Shown here piece after piece: positions 1 to 6,502 of a stretch of 6,502 nt of DNA. The stretch covers positions 1 through 6,502 of the forward strand of contig JAHDIL010000105.1 of the NCBI GenBank assembly GCA_020630835.1. Direction: 5' to 3'. This DNA comes from Verrucomicrobiota bacterium. GTDB lineage: Bacteria > Verrucomicrobiota > Verrucomicrobiia > Verrucomicrobiales > DEV007. Position 1 is the first letter of the stretch; each line of letters starts with the position of its first letter. The notes under the pieces were generated by a model. The model saw nothing but the letters and a program-made list of their open reading frames with translations, ran no database searches and was not told the DNA's origin. A program made the translations under genes and the position numbers.

Positions 1-1
1 G

Positions 2-439
<438 letters not shown>

Positions 440-521
440 TATCCCTTCCTTAGCCCATAACGGCTCAAACAGGGGAAGAACTGGTCATACCAGACGGGCC
501 TCGATAGTTATCCTGCGCCCG

Positions 522-552
522 AAAAAAAAGGCGCTCCCGGGGGAGCGCCTTT
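522..552 (-). terminator. Intrinsic terminator of the peroxiredoxin gene, probably shared with serS
   Basis: A perfect 12-bp inverted repeat (527-538 with 541-552, core GGCGCTCCC/GGGAGCGCC) can fold into a GC-rich hairpin. On the minus strand it is followed by a run of eight T's (A522-A529 on the plus strand) and begins about 28 bp after the peroxiredoxin stop codon, which is the classic Rho-independent layout. Read from serS on the plus strand, only three T's follow the GC core before CC, so termination in that direction should be weaker. It is the only hairpin I see between the two convergent genes. Confidence 0.9.
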
Positions 553-580
553 CCGAAAATCTGATTTCGTAGGGTAATGC

Positions 581-1207
581 TTACTTAGCCAGATAAGAAG
601 CCGTGCTCTCGTGCGTGGCTTCCATAGCCTCCTGACCTTTTTCCCAATCCATAGGGCACACCTCGCCGTTCTCTTCGAAGTGCTGGAGCGCATCGACCAT
701 ACGGATAGCCTCTTTGATCGAACGGCCTAGAGGAAGGTTGTTCACGAGCTGGTGCTGCACGATGCCGTCCTTATCGATAAGGAAAAGACCACGGTAAGCG
801 ATGAGCTCGCCTTCGACTTCGATCTCGTCCTCATCGTTGAGCACGTAATCGCCTACAAGCACGTCGTAATCTTCGGCGATAGTCTTATTGGTATCTGCCA
901 CCAGAGGGTAGCTGACACCGCCGATACCACCTTTGTCACGGGGAACCTGAAGCCAGCCCCAGTGAGACATCTCGGTGTCGGTGGAACATCCTACGACGGC
1001 TACGTCGCGGGATTCGAACTCCGCCAGAGCGTCCTGGAAGGCATGCAGCTCAGTCGGGCAGACGAAAGTGAAATCCTTGGGGTAAAAGAAGAAAAGCACA
1101 TACTTACTGCCCTGATACTGGTCGAGAGAGAAGTTTTCAACGATTTGGCCGTCGACGACGGCGCTTGCTTTAAACGATGGGGCTTTACGGCCTACGAGAA
1201 CTGCCAT
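581..1207 (-). CDS. Typical 2-Cys peroxiredoxin (AhpC/Prx1 type)
   Basis: A 208-residue thiol peroxidase expected to reduce H2O2, organic peroxides and peroxynitrite in the cytoplasm as an obligate homodimer or decamer of dimers. The peroxidatic cysteine is C50 in FTFVCPTE (residues 46-53), with P43 and T47 completing the PxxxTxxC active site. The resolving cysteine is C184 in GEVCPMDW, so disulphide chemistry is intact. Two structural motifs linked to overoxidation sensitivity in eukaryotic Prx1 are partly present: a GGIG loop (94-97) and a C-terminal tail ending SYLAK where Prx1 has a YF motif. An acidic stretch, NDEDEIEVEGE (124-134), appears to lengthen the loop before YRGLFLID. I chose ATG at 1207 because MAVLVGRKAPSF is the normal family start. 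The frame stays open to 1471, but that extension has no family resemblance and would overlap uvrA. No clear Shine-Dalgarno lies upstream. The reductant (thioredoxin or AhpF-like) cannot be told from this window. The family is certain; the exact gene name is not. Confidence 0.95.
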   Translation of the reverse strand: MAVLVGRKAPSFKASAVVDGQIVENFSLDQYQGSKYVLFFFYPKDFTFVCPTELHAFQDALAEFESRDVAVVGCSTDTEMSHWGWLQVPRDKGGIGGVSYPLVADTNKTIAEDYDVLVGDYVLNDEDEIEVEGELIAYRGLFLIDKDGIVQHQLVNNLPLGRSIKEAIRMVDALQHFEENGEVCPMDWEKGQEAMEATHESTASYLAK

Positions 1208-1376
1208 GTTTTGAAATGGGATTGAGTGAAGTAGATAAGGGTTGGAGTTGGCCGGTTGCCAAGTCCAAGCGGGCGAACGGTCCTTTCTGCCGCGAGCCAT
1301 GTCAACTGGCCTTTGAAAGGATCGCGAGAAAACTCCTCGTAGCCGCCGTCGGAAAAGGTGCGTAACCTTCCGGCCT
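1208..1376. promoter_or_regulatory. Divergent intergenic region between the peroxiredoxin gene and uvrA
   Basis: This 169-bp gap separates two divergent start codons and must hold both promoters unless a promoter lies inside a gene. On the minus strand there is an exact TTGACA (plus 1300-1305), but nothing resembling TATAAT follows at 16-18 bp. A weaker pair closer to the peroxiredoxin start (TTGGCA, then about 19 bp, then TATCTA) also scores poorly. For uvrA, TTGAAA at 1313-1318 has no -10 at the right distance. No LexA-type palindrome was found; CGAAC at 1274-1278 is an isolated half-site. Neither start has a GGAGG-like ribosome binding site within 5-12 bases. The region's role is inferred from gene orientation only. 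Confidence 0.45.
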
Positions 1377-4300
1377 ATGCCTCGCCAGTTTTCGAAAGCC
1401 TCCTCGTCCGACCCCGTCATCCAGCTGCGCGGGGTGAGACAGAACAATCTGAAAAATATCGACCTCGACATCCCTATCGGTAAGCTCTCGGTTGTCTCGG
1501 GTGCCAGTGGGTCTGGTAAGTCGAGTTTAGCCTTCCAAACGCTATACGCGGAAGGGCAGCGTCGCTATGTGGAGACGTTTTCTCCCTATACTCGTCAGTT
1601 CTTTGATCGCATGGATAAGCCGCAGGTAGATGCGATTCGTGGGATCCCGCCTGCCATTGCTATCGAGCAGCAGAATGCCGTTAAAACAACGCGCTCGACG
1701 GTGGGCACGATCACCGAGATCAATGATTATCTGAAGCTCATCTATCCCAGGTTGGCGAAAGGAATCGACCCAGTCACTGGCGAGGAAGTCGCCCCGGATT
1801 CACCGGAGTCTATCCACCGCAAAGCGAAGGATCGTTTCGGGGCAGATGCTCCCCTGCTTTTGCTCTTTGGTATACCTGTTCCTGACGACACTGAGCCTGC
1901 CGATTTTTTTTCCTTTCTGCAGCAGCAGGGCTACCTACGTGTTTGGATCTTTGGGGAACTCTATCGCGTCGATGAGCCGGAGAGCTACACGCGGGCGAAG
2001 CTCCCTGCGGTGGTTGAGGTTCTACAGGATCGGATTAAAACCTCTCGCAAAAGCCGCTTCCTGGAGGCGACGGAGCGCGCCCTAGACCTGGGAAAGGGGC
2101 GCATGCAGGTGGTAGAACCTACATCGGGCGAGAGAGCCGAGTTTTCGCGCGATTGGGAGAATCCTGCTACGGGGACAGTGCTGAAACCACCTACGCCGGG
2201 GCTGTTTAGTTTTAATAGTCCCATTGGCGCCTGTCCAGACTGCAAGGGCTTCGGTAAGGTGATTGGGCTTGATATCAATAAGGCAATACCTAACAAAAAT
2301 CTTTCGATTTCACAAGGTCTGGTCCGTGCCTTTCACGGAGATACCTATCAGGAGTGTCAGGATGATCTTATGCGTTGCGCCAAGGCTCGTGGGTTGAGTC
2401 GGGTGACACCGTTCAACGAGATGACTCCAGAGGATCAGGAATGGATCATCGAGGGAGAGTCGGGTGATCCTGATGAAGCCTGGCAACATGGTCTCTGGTA
2501 TGGTATCAGGGGATTCTTTCATTGGCAGGAGAGTCGCAGCTATAAGATGCATGTGCGGGTCTTCCTCAGCCGTTTTCGTAGCTACACCACTTGTCCGACT
2601 TGTAGGGGCGCCCGCCTCAAGCCTGAGGCGCTATACTTTCAGTTGGCGGGTCGACGATTGCCGGATCTCTGGCAGATGTCGCTCAGTAGCCTAAAGGATT
2701 TTTTTGACACGCTAACTGAGCCAGAAAAAGATCGGACGACAAAGATGCTGCTTAGCGAGGTGAAGGCCCGCCTTCATTACCTGTGTGAAGTCGGCTTAGG
2801 GTATCTCCATCTCGACCGGGAGACGCGCACGCTTTCCGGTGGTGAGGTAGAGCGCGTCAATCTTACCACCTGTCTCGGAGCAAATTTAACAAACACCTTG
2901 TTTGTTCTTGATGAACCAACTGTTGGGCTGCACCCCAGGGATGTTAACAAGTTGATTGGAGTGATGGAACGCTTGCGCGATCTGGGGAACACTCTGGTCG
3001 TGGTCGAACATGAAGATGCGGTCATTCGTGCTGCCGACCATCTCATCGATATTGGGCCGGGTCGGGGTTCATGCGGAGGCGAAGTCAGCTATGCTGGCCA
3101 AGGATGCGCCACCGAACGCAAGGCTAAGGCAGCGCTAAAGAAACACCCTGACAGCTTGACGCTATCCTACTTGTCCGGATCTAAGTCTATTCCCACTCCC
3201 AGTAGTTTTCGTAAGCCTGAGAACTGGATCGACATTAGGCGAGCCGCTCAGCACAATCTCAAGAAAATTGATGTTCAGATTCCGCTCGATGTTTTGTGCG
3301 TTATTAGCGGGGTGTCAGGATCAGGGAAGTCTACACTTATCCATTCGGTGGCCTACGAAAATATGCGCGAGGCCCTGGCTCTGAAAGGGGATGCTAGCGA
3401 ACCTGGGGAGTGTGGCAGCCTAGAGGGCGTTGAGCAGCTAGTGGATGTCATCATGGTTGATCAATCGCCGTTAGCAAAGACACCACGCTCCACGCCGGCG
3501 GTTTATGTTGGTCTTTTCGATGATATTCGAAAGCTGTTTGCTGATGCGCCGGATGGAAAGGCGCGCGGAGTGACTCCGGGTTACTTCTCTTTTAACAGTG
3601 GGCAGGGTCGATGTGAGCGATGCCAGGGTATTGGTTTTGAGAAGGTGGAGATGCAATTTCTATCAGACATTTTCGTGACCTGTCCCGAGTGCGAGGGCTC
3701 TCGCTACACGAAAGAAGCCCTAGAGATCCAGTGGCGAGATCGCTCCATACACGAGGTGTTGGAGATGACAGTGAGCGACGCCATAGCCGTGTTCTCGGAA
3801 GAAGACTCAAAGCGAGGTGAGCGCATCGTGAAGGGGTTGCAATTGTTAGAAGAAGTAGGGCTAGGTTACCTCCGCCTCGGTCAGCCTTTGACAACTTTGT
3901 CTGGGGGCGAGTGTCAGCGGATTAAACTGGTGGGCCACCTTCTTTCTCGAGGAGCTCGTTCAGAGGGAGAAAAACACCTCTTCATTTTTGATGAGCCAAC
4001 GACTGGATTACATCAGGACGACACGGCCATGCTGCTCCGTATGTTTGATCGTCTCGTCGAGGCAGGTGACAGCGTCTGGGTGATCGAGCACAATCTCGAC
4101 GTTATTAAGAGTGCTGACTATATTATCGACTTAGGTCCGGAGGCTGGGGCCGGAGGGGGAGAGGTCGTCTTCACTGGGACACCGGAAAAGTTGCGTTCCT
4201 GCCCCGTCTCGAGGACGGGAGCCTTTCTGGCAGAGATGTTGGGGGAAACGGATGAAGCACAAGAGGCCCTAGTGGCTGAGAATGTTTATACGCCCTATCA

Positions 4301-6502
4301 AGTCACTAGGAAATCCGCATCAAACGCGATCGAACTTTTCGGTGCTCGCGAGAATAATCTGAAGGATATTAACGTCACCATTCCTCGTGAGAAGCTAGTT
4401 GTGGTCACGGGATTGAGCGGATCGGGGAAATCAACTCTTGCCTTTGACATCCTCTTCGCTGAGGGGCAGCGCCGCTTTCTCGATAGTATGTCGACATACG
4501 CACGACAGTTTGTTGAGCAGTTGGAGCGGCCGGATATTGACGTTGTGGCCGGATTGCCTCCGACCGTGGCTATTGAGCAGCGTATCTCTCGTGGTGGCGG
4601 AAAGTCGACCGTGGCGACGGTGACCGAGATCTGGCACTTCTTGCGATTGCTCTATGCCAAGGTTGGTGTGCAGCATTCGCCTGATACGGGAGACCCGGTG
4701 AGTAAGCAAAGCGTCTCAGAGATCGTCACCAAGATTCGAGCAGAAGCCGCAAAGAAACGGCGAAAAATTCGCATCATGGCCCCTCTGATTAAAGGGCGAA
4801 AGGGATACCACACAGATGTAGCCGATTGGGCAGGCCGTCAAGGATTTAGCGAGTTGTTAGTTGATGGGCAGATTAAAGCAATCGATGGCTTCCAGCGGCT
4901 GGAAAGATTTAAGGAGCACTTCATCGATGTCATTGTAGGGGAAGTCTCTCATGGTCAGAGCCCTGAGGAGACTCGTGAGCTGGTGGAGCGGGCTTTGAAG
5001 ATCGGCAAGAGGACTCTCCGGTTTTTCGACTCGCGGAATCATATTCAGGTGATGAACACCGAGATGTGTGATCCCACGACAGGGCGTTCATTTGAGGAAT
5101 TGGACCCGCGCTTGTTTTCCTACAACTCACCGCATGGCTGGTGCCCTACCTGTCGGGGCTATGGCGTGGTTGAGAAAAACCCTGTCAACAATGATGACCG
5201 CGATGCAGAGTCACAGCTCGATGCAGAGCTCAGGGAGGAGCGCAGGCGCTCACGTAAGCTTGATCCGAACGAGGTAGAAACATGCCCGGAGTGTAATGGT
5301 GCTAGGTTGAACGAAGTGGCACGGTATGTCCGCATTGGTGAAACGGCAATACACGAGGTGGCACAGCAGACGGTAGTGCAGGCGCGTGAAACGATCGCCA
5401 GCTTTTCGTTCAAAAAGGAGGCGGCTATTATCGCTCGCGATATCATCCCGGAGATCCTGCAGCGCTTGAAGTTTCTCGAGGAGGTGGGACTGGGGTATCT
5501 TCAACTGGATCGATCTGCCACCACGCTCAGTGGTGGGGAGAGCCAGCGGATCCGTTTGGCGGCCCAGTTGGGGTCAAACTTGCGGGGTGTGCTTTACATC
5601 TTGGATGAGCCCACAATTGGACTGCACCCTCGGGACAATGCAGCCCTTCTTGATACACTAGAAGCGCTGAAAGCGCGGGGCAATTCATTGGTGGTTGTGG
5701 AGCACGATGATGAAACAATGGAGCGTGCCGATGAAATTATCGACCTTGGCCCTGGTGCGGGCAGGCTTGGCGGTGAGGTGGTGTGGCGGGGAGGTCCAAA
5801 AGATTTATTCGATTCGTCAAAAGAGCTTGCTGCTGATGAGCGGTCGCCGACTTTGCGCGCGTTCGCTCAGGGATTGGTTCACCCGCTCAAGGGTGAAAGG
5901 CGTCCGCTCAAAGCCCCACGCACGAAGGATGGTTGGATCAACATAAAGGGGGCTAACGCTAACAACCTCAAAAATGTGGATGTGAGCATCCCTGTGGGAC
6001 GGCTCACCATTATCACGGGGTTGTCCGGTTCTGGAAAGTCTAGCCTTATGCGTGGGGTGTTTCGACCAGCCTTGTCAGATGCCCTAGCGAAAGCAAAAGG
6101 AGCTGCTAGAAAAAAGACCTCGACGAAAAAGGTGGCAAAGAAAAAGACCATTGGTGCCGCTACTCCGAAGACCTGGAAGAGCATAAGTGGGATTGGGAAT
6201 ATTGAAACGGTTTACGAAGTAGACCAGTCACCTATCGGGAAGACCAGTCGCTCCACTCCCGCAACGTATGTTAAGATGTTCGATGAAGTGCGGAAGCTGT
6301 ATGCGCAAGTGCCAGAGGCTCGTGCGCGAGGCTATACGGCCTCTCGATTTTCGTTTAATACGGAAGGTGGGCGTTGTGAGGCCTGTAAAGGCAATGGGCA
6401 GATCAAGCTAGAGATGACCTTCCTGCCTACCACCTACGTGGAGTGTGAGGAGTGTAAAGGGCGGCGTTTCAATACCCCTACGCTGGAGATCCTTTACAAC
6501 GG
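1377..6502 (+). CDS. uvrA: Double-length UvrA (two fused UvrA units), excinuclease ABC subunit A; 3' end outside window
   Basis: UvrA is the DNA-damage-recognition ATPase of nucleotide excision repair; it scans DNA and loads UvrB. This protein has 1,708 residues in view, against about 940-960 for an ordinary UvrA, because two units follow each other. Unit 1 (about 15-956): Walker [10 protein letters not shown] (K48), altered UvrB-binding region (about 126-246), zinc pairs C286/C289 and C406/C409 flanking an insertion domain, signature LSGGE (486-490), Walker B D512/E513, His switch H545; then second ATPase with K651, zinc C746/C749 and C769/C772, LSGGE (841-845), D872/E873, H905. A linker (about 957-984) follows. 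Unit 2: K1018, UvrB-binding region (about 1098-1216), zinc C1256/C1259 and C1303/C1306, LSGGE (1384-1388), D1410/E1411, H1443; then K1554 and zinc C1667/C1670, C1690/C1693. The last signature and Walker B lie beyond the edge. ATG 1377 is the first start codon after an in-frame TGA at 1314-1316. Double UvrA is known in chlamydiae and relatives. All visible ATPase motifs look functional. Whether a second, normal uvrA exists elsewhere is unknown. Confidence 0.96.
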   Translation, partial: MPRQFSKASSSDPVIQLRGVRQNNLKNIDLDIPIGKLSVVSGASGSGKSSLAFQTLYAEGQRRYVETFSPYTRQFFDRMDKPQVDAIRGIPPAIAIEQQNAVKTTRSTVGTITEINDYLKLIYPRLAKGIDPVTGEEVAPDSPESIHRKAKDRFGADAPLLLLFGIPVPDDTEPADFFSFLQQQGYLRVWIFGELYRVDEPESYTRAKLPAVVEVLQDRIKTSRKSRFLEATERALDLGKGRMQVVEPTSGERAEFSRDWENPATGTVLKPPTPGLFSFNSPIGACPDCKGFGKVIGLDINKAIPNKNLSISQGLVRAFHGDTYQECQDDLMRCAKARGLSRVTPFNEMTPEDQEWIIEGESGDPDEAWQHGLWYGIRGFFHWQESRSYKMHVRVFLSRFRSYTTCPTCRGARLKPEALYFQLAGRRLPDLWQMSLSSLKDFFDTLTEPEKDRTTKMLLSEVKARLHYLCEVGLGYLHLDRETRTLSGGEVERVNLTTCLGANLTNTLFVLDEPTVGLHPRDVNKLIGVMERLRDLGNTLVVVEHEDAVIRAADHLIDIGPGRGSCGGEVSYAGQGCATERKAKAALKKHPDSLTLSYLSGSKSIPTPSSFRKPENWIDIRRAAQHNLKKIDVQIPLDVLCVISGVSGSGKSTLIHSVAYENMREALALKGDASEPGECGSLEGVEQLVDVIMVDQSPLAKTPRSTPAVYVGLFDDIRKLFADAPDGKARGVTPGYFSFNSGQGRCERCQGIGFEKVEMQFLSDIFVTCPECEGSRYTKEALEIQWRDRSIHEVLEMTVSDAIAVFSEEDSKRGERIVKGLQLLEEVGLGYLRLGQPLTTLSGGECQRIKLVGHLLSRGARSEGEKHLFIFDEPTTGLHQDDTAMLLRMFDRLVEAGDSVWVIEHNLDVIKSADYIIDLGPEAGAGGGEVVFTGTPEKLRSCPVSRTGAFLAEMLGETDEAQEALVAENVYTPYQVTRKSASNAIELFGARENNLKDINVTIPREKLVVVTGLSGSGKSTLAFDILFAEGQRRFLDSMSTYARQFVEQLERPDIDVVAGLPPTVAIEQRISRGGGKSTVATVTEIWHFLRLLYAKVGVQHSPDTGDPVSKQSVSEIVTKIRAEAAKKRRKIRIMAPLIKGRKGYHTDVADWAGRQGFSELLVDGQIKAIDGFQRLERFKEHFIDVIVGEVSHGQSPEETRELVERALKIGKRTLRFFDSRNHIQVMNTEMCDPTTGRSFEELDPRLFSYNSPHGWCPTCRGYGVVEKNPVNNDDRDAESQLDAELREERRRSRKLDPNEVETCPECNGARLNEVARYVRIGETAIHEVAQQTVVQARETIASFSFKKEAAIIARDIIPEILQRLKFLEEVGLGYLQLDRSATTLSGGESQRIRLAAQLGSNLRGVLYILDEPTIGLHPRDNAALLDTLEALKARGNSLVVVEHDDETMERADEIIDLGPGAGRLGGEVVWRGGPKDLFDSSKELAADERSPTLRAFAQGLVHPLKGERRPLKAPRTKDGWINIKGANANNLKNVDVSIPVGRLTIITGLSGSGKSSLMRGVFRPALSDALAKAKGAARKKTSTKKVAKKKTIGAATPKTWKSISGIGNIETVYEVDQSPIGKTSRSTPATYVKMFDEVRKLYAQVPEARARGYTASRFSFNTEGGRCEACKGNGQIKLEMTFLPTTYVECEECKGRRFNTPTLEILYN

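Noticed and set aside
752..1225. Plus-strand open frame of 157 codons opposite the peroxiredoxin gene
   Set aside because: It is the antisense shadow of a well-supported coding sequence and shows no family features of its own.
1274..1287. Possible SOS (LexA) box starting CGAAC upstream of uvrA
   Set aside because: Only the left half matches; the right half (CTTTC) does not form the required GTTCG or a palindrome.
1300..1305. Perfect TTGACA (minus strand) as a promoter -35 for the peroxiredoxin gene
   Set aside because: No TATAAT-like hexamer occurs 15-19 bp downstream, so a single hexamer is not enough to call a promoter. It is noted only within the intergenic entry.
1208..1471. N-terminal extension of the peroxiredoxin frame on the minus strand (88 extra residues)
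   Set aside because: The extra residues do not resemble any peroxiredoxin leader, the frame would overlap the start of uvrA, and the normal family start lies at 1207.
5250..5504. Minus-strand open frames inside uvrA, such as this one and others at 1985-2296, 3592-3894 and 5879-6184
   Set aside because: All are antisense to a continuous uvrA frame with conserved motifs, and none has a recognisable domain or a ribosome binding site that I can see.
1377..6502. CRISPR, insertion sequence, phage or defence-system content
   Set aside because: No direct-repeat arrays, transposase motifs, integrase or attachment-like repeats were seen. The four ABC motif sets belong to UvrA, not to an ABC transporter or a RecF/OLD-type defence ATPase, as shown by the UvrA-specific zinc pairs and VDQSP segments.

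Overview
The window holds three genes: the 3' end of a seryl-tRNA synthetase gene on the plus strand, a complete typical 2-Cys peroxiredoxin gene on the minus strand, and most of a very large uvrA gene on the plus strand that runs off the right edge. The DNA is bacterial. Double-length UvrA proteins (two UvrA units in one chain, about 1,800 residues) are known from chlamydiae and other members of the Planctomycetes-Verrucomicrobia-Chlamydiae group. Together with the general look of the SerRS and peroxiredoxin proteins, this suggests a free-living Verrucomicrobiota bacterium, possibly Opitutae-like. The assignment is inference, made without a database search.

Layout: serS (2-439, +) and the peroxiredoxin gene (581-1207, -) converge on a perfect 12-bp GC-rich hairpin at 527-552. 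It has eight T's on the minus-strand side, so it is a strong intrinsic terminator for the peroxiredoxin gene and probably a weaker one for serS. The peroxiredoxin gene and uvrA (1377-6502, +) diverge from a 169-bp intergenic region that must contain both promoters. I could not find a convincing -35/-10 pair for either gene, and neither start codon has a clear Shine-Dalgarno sequence.

The most interesting object is the uvrA gene. I translated it codon by codon from 1377 to 6500: 1,708 open codons with no stop or frameshift. It contains two consecutive UvrA units. Four Walker A motifs, three of the four expected signature/Walker B/His-switch sets and paired CxxC zinc motifs are visible; the fourth set lies beyond the window. 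The two units have diverged in a complementary way. Unit 1 keeps a full-length insertion domain but has a strongly altered UvrB-binding domain. Unit 2 keeps a recognisable UvrB-binding domain but has its insertion domain cut to about 43 charged residues. This suggests division of labour within one chain: unit 2 loads UvrB and unit 1 supplies the lesion/DNA-contacting insertion domain.

The three genes do not form an operon. The peroxiredoxin (peroxide removal) and UvrA (nucleotide excision repair) both relate to stress defence and share a divergent regulatory region, but nothing in the sequence proves co-regulation.
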